Part shown: in pieces, positions 16,824 to 25,099 of the stretch | Layout: each line of letters begins with the position of its first letter | Numbering within the stretch: the first letter of the stretch is position 1 | Assembly (NCBI GenBank): GCA_023436825.1 | Contig: JAEZHS010000585.1 | Span: forward strand, 1 to 25,197 | DNA: 25,197 bases | Origin: Pseudomonadota bacterium | GTDB lineage: Bacteria; Pseudomonadota; Alphaproteobacteria; Reyranellales; Reyranellaceae | Direction: 5' to 3' | The notes under the pieces: model-generated | The model's input: the letters and a program-made list of their open reading frames with translations, nothing else | Database searches by the model: none | Told to the model about the DNA's origin: nothing | Translations under genes and position numbers: made by a program

Positions 16824-18761
16824 ATGTCTCGACGTCAGGATGATCATCGTTCAGGGCATGATGATGAGCACGAGTTCGGTGGGCATCGTAAGATCGTCAT
16901 CGGGACGGACGGCGACGACGCCCTCGTCGGAACGAACAAGGGCGATTGGGCATTCGGCTTGCGTGACGCCGACTTGATCGACGGCGGCAAGGGCAATGAC
17001 CGGATTTACGGCGGACATGGCAACGACGCACTTGTCGGCGGCGAGGGCAACGATCGCCTGTTCGGCGACAAGGGCAACGATTTGCTGTATGGCGGTCCCG
17101 GCAACGACCAGCTGGACGGTGGCCAAGGCAACGACCATTTCCTGTTCCGCAAGGGCATGGGTGTCGACACCATCGAACACCTCGAGGCAGGCGATCGCAT
17201 CGACGTCCGCGACTTCAACCTGCCGTCGTTCCAGGCGCTCATCGACTCCGCCAAGCAGGCCGGGCACGATGTGAGGATCGATCTCGGCGGCGGCGACAAG
17301 ATCGTCATCGCGAATGCCCGGCTGTCGGATCTCCATTCCGAGCAGTTCATCGTTTCCGACGAGGTGAAAGGCCCATCGAGCTCGCAGACGCCGTATCTGC
17401 TGAGCAGCGACTCGCACGTCTATGTCGAATCGCTGCTGACCGTCGGCGATGGCGTCAACGGCTACAGGATGGCGGGCATCCCGGATGGTCTGGGTGCCTA
17501 CGACAACGGCGACGGCACCTTCACCGTCCTGATGAACCATGAGATCAGTGGCGCCTCCGGCGCGGTCCGTGCGCATGGTGCGACCGGCGCCTTCGTCTCG
17601 CAGTGGGTGTTCGACAAGACAACCCTGGAGGCCGTCTCCGGCGGCGATCTCATCCAGCACGTTTTCACCTACGATCCGGTGGGACAGGACTATGTCGATC
17701 ACAGCGCCGCGCTGGGTAACGGCATGCAGATCTCGCGGCTATGCTCTGCCGACCTCGCCGATCCGGCCGCCTTCTACAATTCGGAGTCGGGCCTGGGCTA
17801 CGATGGCGGCCGTGTGTTCCTCAGCGGCGAGGAATCAGGCGTCGAAGGCCGCGCGTTCGCTCACGTCGCAAGCGGGTCTGAAGCGGGCAATTCGTACGAG
17901 CTGGCCTGGATGGGCAACCTTGCCTATGAGAACCTCGTCGCCAACGCCCACACCGGAGACAAGACCGTGGTCGCCGTAACCGACGACGGCACCGGCGGAC
18001 AGGTCTACTTCTACGTCGGCGACAAGCAGGCGGACGGCAACGCCATCGAAAAGGCCGGCCTGATGGGCGGGCACTTGTTCGGCGTCAAGGTCGACGAGCT
18101 GGCGTCGTCGCCGAATGCCACCGATCCTCATCCGCTCGGCGCCGACGACGGCTCGGCCTTCTCCCTGGTCGATCTGGGCGACGTCAGCGGCAAGACCGGC
18201 GCCGAGCTCGAAGCCGCCAGCCAGGCGGCCGGAGTCACCTCGTTCCTGCGGCCGGAAGATGGAGCCTGGGACACCGTCAGCCACAACCGGTTCTATTTCG
18301 TGACGACCAACGCGTTCAACCAGCCGACTCAGCTCTGGGCGATGGATTTCAAGGACGCGTCCAACCCCGCCCTCGGCGGCACCATCAAGCTTCTGGTGAA
18401 CGGCGATGAGAACGGTGCCGACCATCCGCAGATGTTGGACAACATCGCGGTGACGGCCCAGGGCAAGGTGATCCTGCTGGAGGACGTGGGCAACAACGCC
18501 CACTTGGGCAAGGTCTGGGAGTACGATCCCGCGACCGACCAGCTCAGCCAGATTGCGCAGCATGACCCGGCCCGCTTCCAGTCAGGCGCCGCCAACTTCC
18601 TTACGCAGGACGAGGAAGCGTCCGGAGTCATCGACATCTCGCACATCCTGGGCAATGCCGGCGAAAACGTGTACTTGGTGGACACCCAGGCCCACTATGC
18701 GAACGGCACCGAACTGGTCGAGGGCGGCCAGCTCCAGATCATCCACGACTACCTGCTGTAG
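16824..18761 (+). CDS. RTX-repeat protein with PhoX/DUF839-like domain
   Basis: A 645-aa protein built in two parts. After a His/Asp-rich start (DDHRSGHDDEHEFGGH), residues 54-107 are six consecutive Ca-binding RTX nonapeptides of type GGxGNDxLx, preceded by degenerate copies from about 27. After a connecting beta segment (GVDTIEHLEAGDRIDVRDF), residues about 190-645 resemble the PhoX/DUF839 beta-propeller family (YDNGDGTFTVLMNHEISGA, FLSGEESGVEGRAF, MLDNIAVTAQGKVILLEDVG). That family includes secreted Ca/Fe phosphatases. There is a single cysteine, C307 in ISRLCSADL. No N-terminal signal peptide is seen, and the C-terminus is hydrophobic (IIHDYLL), so type I secretion is likely but no transporter genes are nearby. 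AAGGAGGGGG precedes the ATG. Phosphatase activity is unproven. Confidence 0.85.
   Translation: MSRRQDDHRSGHDDEHEFGGHRKIVIGTDGDDALVGTNKGDWAFGLRDADLIDGGKGNDRIYGGHGNDALVGGEGNDRLFGDKGNDLLYGGPGNDQLDGGQGNDHFLFRKGMGVDTIEHLEAGDRIDVRDFNLPSFQALIDSAKQAGHDVRIDLGGGDKIVIANARLSDLHSEQFIVSDEVKGPSSSQTPYLLSSDSHVYVESLLTVGDGVNGYRMAGIPDGLGAYDNGDGTFTVLMNHEISGASGAVRAHGATGAFVSQWVFDKTTLEAVSGGDLIQHVFTYDPVGQDYVDHSAALGNGMQISRLCSADLADPAAFYNSESGLGYDGGRVFLSGEESGVEGRAFAHVASGSEAGNSYELAWMGNLAYENLVANAHTGDKTVVAVTDDGTGGQVYFYVGDKQADGNAIEKAGLMGGHLFGVKVDELASSPNATDPHPLGADDGSAFSLVDLGDVSGKTGAELEAASQAAGVTSFLRPEDGAWDTVSHNRFYFVTTNAFNQPTQLWAMDFKDASNPALGGTIKLLVNGDENGADHPQMLDNIAVTAQGKVILLEDVGNNAHLGKVWEYDPATDQLSQIAQHDPARFQSGAANFLTQDEEASGVIDISHILGNAGENVYLVDTQAHYANGTELVEGGQLQIIHDYLL
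16983..17144 (+). repeat. Six tandem 27-bp RTX nonapeptide repeats
   Basis: Six adjacent 27-bp units encode GGKGNDRIY, GGHGNDALV, GGEGNDRLF, GDKGNDLLY, GGPGNDQLD and GGQGNDHFL. The GGC-AAC-GA core is shared at DNA level, but third positions differ, so this is an old coding repeat rather than a recent expansion. Each pair of units is expected to form a calcium-bound parallel beta-roll turn. Confidence 0.92.
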
Positions 18762-18800
18762 GCGCCTGTTCCGGCTATCCGGCGAGCGAACCTTTGAACC

Positions 18801-19535
18801 TCAGAGCGGCGACGACTCCGTATCGGAGACGTCGACCGCGATCGCGCGGGCTAGGGCGGCAAGCGGGCCGCCATAACGCTCTCCCGCGGCGGCGTCCGTC
18901 ATCGACGAACGCGTGAAACGCATGGAAATGCAGCCGAGCACGCGCGGGCCGTTGCAGACCGGCACTGCGATGCCCTGCAGCCGCCCGGGCATTGTCGAGA
19001 AGGCATGGCCGTCGCGACGGATGCGTGCGAAGGCGGCGGCGAGGCTCGCGCTGCGGCGCACGCCGAGCTCGCGCAGCATGTCGCGGCGCTCCTCGTCCGG
19101 GCAGAAGGCGAGCCAGGCGCGGCCGAGCGCGCCGTCGAGGACCGGACTGCGCCGCTGCAGGGCCGAGCGCTCGAAGGACATCGGACTCTGCGGCGCCGTC
19201 GAATAGCGGATGGTGATGGCGCGGTGGCTGATCGTCCCAAGATAGAGCGGCCAGCCGTGCCGGCGCGTGAACTGGCGCATGTGCGGGGCGGCGACGTCGA
19301 CGAAGTGGTCGACGAAGCGGATTCCCTGGGCGAGACCCAGCACGCGGTCGGTGAGGCGATAGCCGATATTGCGTGAGACCTGGGTCACGTAGCCCAGGTC
19401 CATCAGCGTCTTGAGCAGACGCACGACGGTTGGGCGCGGCAGGCCGGTTTCGCCCGCCAGCGCGGCGATGGTGCCGTGCGGCCGGCGGCTCAGCGCCTCG
19501 AGGACGGCGAAACTGCGGCGCACCGGCTCTATCAT
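18801..19535 (-). CDS. IclR-family transcriptional regulator
   Basis: A 244-aa IclR-type regulator. The N-terminal winged helix is MIEPVRRSFAVLEALSRRPH followed by GTIAALAGETGLPRPTVVRL (recognition helix about residues 31-43), then LKTLMDLGYV. The C-terminal effector domain includes YLGTISHRAITIRY, LGRAWLAF and GIAVPVCNGPRVLGCISMRF. I chose the ATG at 19535. An alternative at 19574 would put the operator-like palindrome at 19550-19562 inside the gene. No clear Shine-Dalgarno is seen for either. It is divergent from a Bug receptor gene followed by a dioxygenase gene, the typical position of an IclR regulator of a small catabolic cluster. The effector is unknown. Confidence 0.9.
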   Translation of the reverse strand: MIEPVRRSFAVLEALSRRPHGTIAALAGETGLPRPTVVRLLKTLMDLGYVTQVSRNIGYRLTDRVLGLAQGIRFVDHFVDVAAPHMRQFTRRHGWPLYLGTISHRAITIRYSTAPQSPMSFERSALQRRSPVLDGALGRAWLAFCPDEERRDMLRELGVRRSASLAAAFARIRRDGHAFSTMPGRLQGIAVPVCNGPRVLGCISMRFTRSSMTDAAAGERYGGPLAALARAIAVDVSDTESSPL

Positions 19536-19549
19536 GCCGGGAACGCTAT

Positions 19550-19562
19550 TCCGTATTACGGA
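19550..19562. promoter_or_regulatory. IclR-type operator-like palindrome
   Basis: TCCGTA (19550-19555), a central T, and TACGGA (19557-19562) form a perfect 13-bp palindrome in the 96-bp region between the divergent IclR and Bug receptor genes. IclR-family regulators often bind short TTCCG...CGGAA-type repeats. It starts 14 bp upstream of the chosen IclR start. Binding by this IclR protein is inference. Confidence 0.6.
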
Positions 19563-19631
19563 CTCTGTCGACATTGCTGCAGAATTGCCGGGTCGGTCGC
19601 AGTAGTCTCGTCGCCAAGAACAAGAGGAAAC

Positions 19632-20614
19632 ATGCTCAGCAGACGACGTCTCGTCGCGGCAGGGCTCACCGCTTCGCTGGCTGCGCCGGCGCTGGTGACG
19701 CCGGCCATCGTACGGGCGCAGAAATTCCCGTCGGGCCGGGTGACCATGGTCGTGCCTTTTCCGGCCGGCGCCGCCACCGATCTCAGCGCGCGCGTCTATT
19801 CGGAGAAGCTGTCGGCGCTCTGGGGGCAGCCGGTCGTGATCGACAACAAGGGCGGCGGCAACGGCATTCCGGCGGCGGAATCCGTGGCGCGTGCCAAGCC
19901 TGACGGCCTCACCCTCTTTGCCACCTCGGCGATGACCCAGGCCGTCAATCCCGCGATCTACGACAAGCTGCCCTACGATCCGATCGAGAGCTTCGAGGCG
20001 ATCACGCGCATGGGCACCTCGCCCTTCGTGCTGCTGGTCGACCGGAACAGCCCGATCAACACGGCGGCCGAGCTGACGGCCAAGCTCAAGGCCGAGCCGG
20101 GCAGGCACAACTACGGCGCCGGCGCCCTGCCGGCGCGCGTCGCCTCCGAGCTCTACAAGCTCGCGGCCGGTGTCGAGGCCGTCTATGTCGGCTACAAGAG
20201 CAATCCGCAGGCGATCCCCGACGTGCAGAGCGGGTTGCTGACCTTCATGATGATCGACACGGTCAACGCCAAGGTTGCCATGGACCGCGGTGCGCTGAAG
20301 GGCCTGTTCGTGACCGACAGCGAGCGCTATGCCGCCGTGCCCGACATGCCGACGGCGGCGGAGGCGGGGCTGCCCGAGGTGCTGCTGACGACCTGGACAG
20401 GCTTCTACGCCCTAGGGGCACGCCGCGTGAGATCGTGGACGGCATCAATGCCGACATCCGCAAGGTCGCGGCCATGCCCGAGGTGCTGGAGCGGCTCGCC
20501 GCCATCGGCGGGGTTCCGAAGCTCATGAGCCCGGCGGAATTCGCCGCCTTCACTGCCTCGGAAAAGGCGCGCTGGGGCAAGATCATCCAAAGCGCCAATA
20601 TCAAGCTGGAGTAG
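19632..20614 (+). pseudogene. Bug-family (TctC-like) solute-binding protein, frameshifted
   Basis: The gene starts with a Tat-like signal (MLSRRRLVAAGLTASLAAPA) and the family's FPSGRVTMVVPFPAGAATDLS. It reads well to TTWTGFYA at 20411. There one C is missing: GCCCTAGGGGC instead of GCCCCTAGGGGC, so the frame runs into unrelated text and stops at 20526-20528. In the adjacent frame the family sequence resumes as GTPREIVDGINADIRKVAAM and ends IIQSANIKLE with TAG at 20612-20614. The restored protein would be 327 aa, the normal length. The lesion removes about 67 C-terminal residues, so the product is probably inactive unless this is a sequencing error. GAGG precedes the ATG. The stop is 9 bp from the dioxygenase start, so one operon is likely. 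Confidence 0.85.
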
Positions 20615-20623
20615 GAGACAGCC

Positions 20624-21508
20624 ATGCAAGGATCGCTGCGCGGCAACGCCGGCCCCCGCTACCGGCACACGGCCGATGAAAGTACGCCGTACGAGACCAT
20701 CGCCATCGACAAGCTGACGCCGATCATCGGCGCGGAGATCAGCGGCATCGACCTCAGCCAGCCGCTTTCGAATCGCCAGCACGACGAACTGCACCGCGCG
20801 CTCGCCGAGAACCTGGTGATCTTCTTTCGCGACCAGCACATCACGCCCGACCAGCACCTGGCCTTCGGCCGGCTGTTCGGCGACCTGCACGTCCATCCCG
20901 CTGCGCCGCACGAGGCGGGCAAGCCCGAGCTGATGATCATCCACGCCGACAAGGATTCGCCGCGCGCCAACGGCGAAGGCTGGCACACCGACGTGAGCTG
21001 CGATCCCGAGCCGCCGATGGGCAGCATCCTCTACATCAAGCAGTGCCCGCCCAAGGGCGGCGACACCCTGTTCGCCTCGATGTATGCCGCCTATGAGGCG
21101 CTGTCGGACCGCATGAAGACCTATCTCGAGGGCATGACCGCCATTCATGACGGCGAGCAGGTCTATCGCGGCCTCTACAGGAACTACGGCGTTGCCGACA
21201 AGCCGCAGTATCCTCGCGCCGAGCATCCGGTCATCCGCACCCATCCGGTGACGGGCAAGAAGGCGCTGTACGTCAATCGCGGCTTCACCCGCGCCCTGGT
21301 CGGCGTGCCGCGCGACGAGGGCGACGGCATCTTGCGCTATCTCTACGAGCACATGGAGAATCCGCTGTTCCAGTGCCGCTTCCGCTGGCGCGAGAACTCC
21401 ATCGCCTTCTGGGACAACCGCTGTGTCCAGCACCGCGCGATGTGGGACTACTGGCCGCATACGCGCAGCGGAAACCGGGTTACAGTAGCGGGCGACAAAC
21501 CCTACTGA
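20624..21508 (+). CDS. TauD/TfdA-family Fe(II)/2-oxoglutarate dioxygenase
   Basis: A 294-aa dioxygenase that should couple 2-oxoglutarate decarboxylation to hydroxylation of a small organic acid. The iron triad is intact: H121 and D123 in GEGWHTDVSC, and H270 in DNRCVQHRAMWDY. R281 and R285 in HTRSGNRVTV stand at the spacing of the 2-oxoglutarate and substrate-side arginines of TauD. NLVIFFRDQHITPDQHLAFG and GGDTLFASMYAAYEAL are typical. AGGAG lies 7 nt upstream of the ATG at 20624. It follows the Bug receptor gene by 9 bp, downstream of the IclR regulator, suggesting uptake plus first attack on the same compound. The substrate cannot be read from sequence; taurine itself is not established. 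Confidence 0.92.
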   Translation: MQGSLRGNAGPRYRHTADESTPYETIAIDKLTPIIGAEISGIDLSQPLSNRQHDELHRALAENLVIFFRDQHITPDQHLAFGRLFGDLHVHPAAPHEAGKPELMIIHADKDSPRANGEGWHTDVSCDPEPPMGSILYIKQCPPKGGDTLFASMYAAYEALSDRMKTYLEGMTAIHDGEQVYRGLYRNYGVADKPQYPRAEHPVIRTHPVTGKKALYVNRGFTRALVGVPRDEGDGILRYLYEHMENPLFQCRFRWRENSIAFWDNRCVQHRAMWDYWPHTRSGNRVTVAGDKPY

Positions 21509-21553
21509 CGTCGGCTCCCTCTTCGGGGCCGACCACCCGAAGAAGGCCGTTTC

Positions 21554-22201
21554 TTGTTAGTGATCTTCGACTGCGACGGCGTGCTGGTCGACAGTGAGCC
21601 ACTCGCCTGCGCCAGCTTTTCCCGCGCGCTCAAGGCCCAGGGCCTCGACTGGTCGGTCGAGGAGACGATGCGCCGGCTCATGGGGCTGTCGCTCAAGACC
21701 AGCCTCGAGATCTGCGCGGCCGAGCTCGGTCGAGAGCTGCCTGGCGACTTCCTGGAGAAGATGCAGGCGGTCACCTACCAGACCTTTCGCGACGCGCCGC
21801 TGCAGGCCGTGGCCGGCGTGAAGGATGCGGTGACGGCGCTGCAGGCCGCCGGCCTCGATACCTGCGTGGCAAGCTCGGGGGCGCCGGAGAAGATGCGCTT
21901 CACGCTCGGCCTCACCGGCCTATGGGACCTGTTCGACGGTCGCATCTTCAGTGCGAGCCAGGTGCCGCGCGGAAAACCGTTCCCTGATCTCTTCCTGCAC
22001 GCCGCCATCAGCATGAACGTGCAGCCGTTCGATTGCGTGGTCGTCGAAGACTCTCTGCCCGGCGTGCAGGCGGCGCGCGCTGCCGGCATGAAGGCGTTGG
22101 CCTATGCTGGCGAGCCCTACGCCAACCGCGACGCCCTGCAAAAGGCGGGCGGGCAGGTGTTCGACGACATGAAGCAGCTGCCCGGCCTGGTGCTGGCGTG
22201 A
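21554..22201 (+). CDS. HAD-superfamily (subfamily IA) phosphatase
   Basis: A 215-aa HAD hydrolase of the phosphoglycolate phosphatase / beta-phosphoglucomutase-like group. Motif I is FDCDGVLVDSE, with catalytic D6 and D8; motif II is ASSG; motif III is K141 in RGKPFPD; motif IV is VVEDSLPG with E165-D166. A helical cap lies between motif I and II. The likely start is TTG at 21554, 7 nt after AGAAGG; GTG at 21560 would give the more common MIFDCDG N-terminus but poorer spacing. Its TGA overlaps a possible GTG of the amine oxidase gene. The specific phosphate ester is not identifiable. Confidence 0.9.
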   Translation: MLVIFDCDGVLVDSEPLACASFSRALKAQGLDWSVEETMRRLMGLSLKTSLEICAAELGRELPGDFLEKMQAVTYQTFRDAPLQAVAGVKDAVTALQAAGLDTCVASSGAPEKMRFTLGLTGLWDLFDGRIFSASQVPRGKPFPDLFLHAAISMNVQPFDCVVVEDSLPGVQAARAAGMKALAYAGEPYANRDALQKAGGQVFDDMKQLPGLVLA

Positions 22202-22215
22202 CCGGCTCATGGTCC

Positions 22216-23622
22216 ATGGGCAACGCCAGGCCTGAGCGCGTCGTCGTGGTCGGCGCCGGGATGTCGGGCCTGGTCGCGGCGCGGCTGCTGCATGACTCCG
22301 GCTTCGCCATCACCGTGCTCGAGGCGCGCAAGCGCATCGGCGGGCGGACCTGGACCGATGATTCACTGGGCGCACCGCTCGATCTCGGCGGCTCGTGGGT
22401 GCATGGCGTCGACGGCAATCCGCTGGCGCGGTGGTGCGACAAGCTCGGCATCGCGCTCGTCGAATCGCAAGGCGATCGCCTCCTGATCGACGATCGCGCG
22501 ACGGCAACGACGCGCGAGGGCCAGCGTCGCCGCGCCGTGATGGGCCGCGTGGCCTTCAAGGCCGCCATCGAATGGGCGAGCTGGCGCAGCAAGGCGATGG
22601 CGCGCGTCTGGGGACCGCGCTCGATTTCGGTCAAGCAGGCGGTCGATCCGCTGCTGCATGCTTCGTGGTTGCCCGAGGTCGATAAGCTGGTCATCGGCAC
22701 TTTCATCGAGATGTGCGAGGGCGTGCAGGGCGCGCCTTACGAGGCGGTGTCGGCCGAGGAGTGGTTTCCGACCGAGGGATTGGACCGCAACGCCCAGCCA
22801 AGGGGCGGCTTTCGCACCCTGATCGAGGACGCCGCCCAGAACATGGCGGTCCGCTTCGACGCCGCCGTCCAGCGCATCGTCTGGAGCGACGCCGGCGTGA
22901 CGGCGATCCTGGCGAGTGGCGAGAGGATCGAGGCCGACCGCGCATTGATTACCGTGCCGCTCGGCCTCTTGCGCGCCGGCCTGCCCACCCTCGATCCGTT
23001 GCCGCCGGCCGAACAGCAACGGGCAATCGGCAGGCTGGGCTATGGCGCCGGCATTCTAGGCAAGATCTACCTGCGGTTCCCGAAACGCTTCTGGCCCGAC
23101 CATCCCAAATGGTTCGGCCGGCTACCGGACTCGCCCGACAAGCGCGGCACCTTCAATACCTGGGTGAGCCATGAGCAGGAGACGGGGCAGCCGATCCTGC
23201 TCAGCTTCAGCAACGGGGCCACCGCCGCGCGGCTTGACCAGAAGGCCAGCGATGCTGAAGTAAAAGAGGTAGCGATGGCTTCGTTGCGCAAGATGTTCGG
23301 CGATGCCGTGGTCGAGCCGGAGGCGATGGTCTATCCGCGCTGGCTGAGCGACCCCTGGTCGCGCGGCGGCTATTCCTATCCCGGCGTCGGCAGCGCGCCG
23401 GAGGATCGCGAGGCGCATGCAAGGCCGCTCGGCCGGCGGGTGTTCTTTGCGGGAGAGGCGACAGAGCCGGTCGAGTATGGGACGGTCCACGCCGCCCTGT
23501 GGTCCGGCGAGCAGGCGGCGGAAGCGATCTTCAGGGTTGCCACCGGGACGGATGCGAAGACAGATGCACGGCCGTGGTCGGGCGCACGCACAGGCGCCGG
23601 GCGGCACAACGAAGGACTTTGA
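22216..23622 (+). CDS. Flavin-containing amine oxidase-family protein
   Basis: A 468-aa FAD-dependent oxidoreductase of the monoamine oxidase superfamily. The dinucleotide fold is RVVVVGAGMSGLVAARLL near the N-terminus, followed by LEARKRIGGRTWTD and LDLGGSWVHG, both diagnostic. The C-terminal FAD segment is RRVFFAGEATEPVEYGTVHA, then ALWSGEQAAEAI. Substrates in the family are primary, secondary and polyamines. No signal peptide is seen. I chose the ATG at 22216; a GTG at 22198 overlapping the HAD stop (GTGA) is equally possible and would imply coupling. Neither has a strong ribosome site. It is closely followed by the HIG1-type gene after 3 bp. Confidence 0.88.
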   Translation: MGNARPERVVVVGAGMSGLVAARLLHDSGFAITVLEARKRIGGRTWTDDSLGAPLDLGGSWVHGVDGNPLARWCDKLGIALVESQGDRLLIDDRATATTREGQRRRAVMGRVAFKAAIEWASWRSKAMARVWGPRSISVKQAVDPLLHASWLPEVDKLVIGTFIEMCEGVQGAPYEAVSAEEWFPTEGLDRNAQPRGGFRTLIEDAAQNMAVRFDAAVQRIVWSDAGVTAILASGERIEADRALITVPLGLLRAGLPTLDPLPPAEQQRAIGRLGYGAGILGKIYLRFPKRFWPDHPKWFGRLPDSPDKRGTFNTWVSHEQETGQPILLSFSNGATAARLDQKASDAEVKEVAMASLRKMFGDAVVEPEAMVYPRWLSDPWSRGGYSYPGVGSAPEDREAHARPLGRRVFFAGEATEPVEYGTVHAALWSGEQAAEAIFRVATGTDAKTDARPWSGARTGAGRHNEGL

Positions 23623-23625
23623 ACC

Positions 23626-23838
23626 ATGAACCTCGCCAACATCCTGTTCGTCCTGGTGATCATCTCGGGCCTCGCCACGCTCGGCATGCTGTTCGTCGGC
23701 CTGTTCAGCATGGCGCGCAACACCCAGGACACGGTCGAGGGCGGCAGGCGCAGCAACCGCTTCATGTGGTGGCGCGTGCGGCTGCAGTTCCTGACCATCA
23801 TCCTGATCGTCCTCTGGTATCTTGCCAGCCGGAGCTGA
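23626..23838 (+). CDS. HIG1-domain twin-transmembrane small protein
   Basis: A 70-aa membrane protein with two hydrophobic helices (about residues 4-27 and 52-67) joined by a basic loop. The loop reads GGRRSNRFMWWRVRLQ, close to the HIG1 consensus (N-x-x-M-x-x-R-V-x-x-Q). In mitochondria, HIG1 proteins help assemble or tune cytochrome oxidase; in bacteria a similar role is suggested for some members. It begins 3 bp after the amine oxidase stop and ends 4 bp before the PduO start. Small twin-TM HIG1 proteins next to a cobalamin adenosyltransferase recur in alphaproteobacteria, as I recall. Confidence 0.88.
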   Translation: MNLANILFVLVIISGLATLGMLFVGLFSMARNTQDTVEGGRRSNRFMWWRVRLQFLTIILIVLWYLASRS

Positions 23839-23842
23839 ACCG

Positions 23843-24436
23843 ATGGTCACCTTGACCCGCATCTACACGCGCGGCGGCGATGCCGGCCAGACCTCGCTCG
23901 GCCGCGGCGAGCGCGTGGCCAAGCACGATTCGCGCGTCGAGGCCTACGGTACCGTCGACGAGGCCAACTCGGTGGTCGGCCTGGCGCGCAGCGCCATTTC
24001 CCGCATGACGCTGGGCGGGCAGCCCTATGCCGAGGCCGATGCCATGCTGGCCCGTATCCAGAACGACCTGTTCGATCTCGGCGCCGATCTCTGCACGCCC
24101 GAAGGCGAGGCCAGGCGCGGCGAGCAGGCGCTGCGCATCGTGGCTTCGCAGGTCGAGCGCCTGGAGCACGAGATCGACGCCATGAATGCCGAGCTCGAGC
24201 CGCTGAAATCCTTCATCCTGCCGGGCGGCAGCGACGCCGCCGCGTGGCTGCATCTCGCCCGCACCGTGGCGCGCCGCGCCGAACGGCGCATGACCCAGCT
24301 CGCCACCGAGCAGCCGGTCAACCCCGAGGCGATCAAGTACATCAACCGCCTGTCCGACCACCTCTTCGTGCTGGCGCGCCGGATGAACGACAACGGCGCC
24401 AATGACGTGCTGTGGGTGCCGGGCGGCAGCCGTTGA
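23843..24436 (+). CDS. Cob(I)alamin adenosyltransferase, PduO type
   Basis: A 197-aa ATP:cob(I)alamin adenosyltransferase that makes coenzyme B12. The N-terminal ATP-binding segment TRGGDAGQTSLGRGERVAKH and VEAYGTVDEANSVVGLA are diagnostic of the PduO/MMAB class. FILPGGSDAAAWLHLARTVA, RRAERR and KYINRLSDHLFVLARRMN complete the trimer-type fold. The ATG at 23843 has GGAG 9 nt upstream, overlapping the end of the HIG1 gene. Its product would serve B12-dependent mutases, including ethylmalonyl-CoA mutase and methylmalonyl-CoA mutase of the pathway that ccr and mcd imply, although those mutase genes are not in the window. Confidence 0.95.
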   Translation: MVTLTRIYTRGGDAGQTSLGRGERVAKHDSRVEAYGTVDEANSVVGLARSAISRMTLGGQPYAEADAMLARIQNDLFDLGADLCTPEGEARRGEQALRIVASQVERLEHEIDAMNAELEPLKSFILPGGSDAAAWLHLARTVARRAERRMTQLATEQPVNPEAIKYINRLSDHLFVLARRMNDNGANDVLWVPGGSR

Positions 24437-24443
24437 CCGTACG

Positions 24444-24902
24444 ATGACGGCAGAAGTCCGCGACGCGGAGATGGCCGATCATCCGGAATGGCACCGGATG
24501 TGGCTGGCCAATTGCGCTCACTACGGTGTTTCGATTCCGGCGATGGAAGACACGGAGCTCTGGCGGCGGATCATGGATCCCGACCATCCGGTGCACTGTC
24601 TGGTATGCGGCGCGTCTGCCGGTAATGGCTCGTTGCTCGGCTTTGCCAACTACGTGCTTCACCCACATACCTTCAGCGCCCGCATGGTCTGTCATCTGGA
24701 AGATCTTTGGATCGAGCCTTCTGCCCGCGGCGCCGGATGGGGAGGAAAGCTCATCGACGCGCTGGTCGCGCGAGGCCATGCTCGTGGATGGCGGCGGATC
24801 TACTGGCATACGGAAGGCGACAACACCGCGGCGCGCCGCCTGTACGACCGCGTCTCCCGGCTCACCAACTTGGTCCGCTACGACATCTCCCTGCCGGGAT
24901 GA
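24444..24902 (+). CDS. GNAT-family N-acetyltransferase
   Basis: A 152-aa acetyltransferase. The strand CHLEDLWIEPSARGAGWGGK includes the acetyl-CoA pyrophosphate loop (ARGAGWGGKL, a variant of R/QxxGxG/A), and WRRIYWHTEGDNTAARRLYD is the typical strand-5/helix region with the conserved Asn and Tyr. The acceptor is unknown. It starts 7 bp after the PduO stop at ATG 24444 without a clear ribosome site, so it may depend on upstream translation. It lies between PduO and etfB and looks like a lineage-specific addition. Confidence 0.88.
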   Translation: MTAEVRDAEMADHPEWHRMWLANCAHYGVSIPAMEDTELWRRIMDPDHPVHCLVCGASAGNGSLLGFANYVLHPHTFSARMVCHLEDLWIEPSARGAGWGGKLIDALVARGHARGWRRIYWHTEGDNTAARRLYDRVSRLTNLVRYDISLPG

Positions 24903-25013
24903 TGCCGCAGCCGCATCCCATGGTTGCCGGTTGGAGCCCACCAGCTGCTACAAGCTGTTGAAAAAACGGAGAAAAACGTCCCGCCCTGCGATTTTGTGCA
25001 GTGCGCCATAGCC

Positions 25014-25043
25014 TTGACATAGTCGGCTGAACACCCCTACACG
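25014..25043 (+). promoter_or_regulatory. Sigma70-like promoter of etfB
   Basis: A consensus -35 box TTGACA (25014-25019) is followed after 18 bp by TACACG (25038-25043), a weak but acceptable -10. The predicted RNA start near 25050 gives a leader of about 50 nt to the etfB ATG at 25100. The surrounding 24903-25099 has no other gene. Confidence 0.65.
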
Positions 25044-25099
25044 AAAACCCCTTTGCTGGACGGTCGGTCCGGCGGCAACTCACCTATAGGCGCAACGCG

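Noticed and set aside
16983..17144. 27-bp tandem repeats as a CRISPR array or minisatellite
   Set aside because: They are in frame, encode GGxGNDxLx RTX units and have no spacers.
19536..20108. N-terminal extension of the IclR protein up to 435 residues
   Set aside because: It would overlap the Bug receptor gene in antisense and include the operator-like palindrome; the IclR domain begins at the ATG at 19535.
21510..21533. GTCGGC/GCCGAC hairpin after the dioxygenase gene as a terminator
   Set aside because: Six-bp stem with a 12-nt loop and no T tract; the region also leads into the HAD ribosome site, so a terminator call is not supported.
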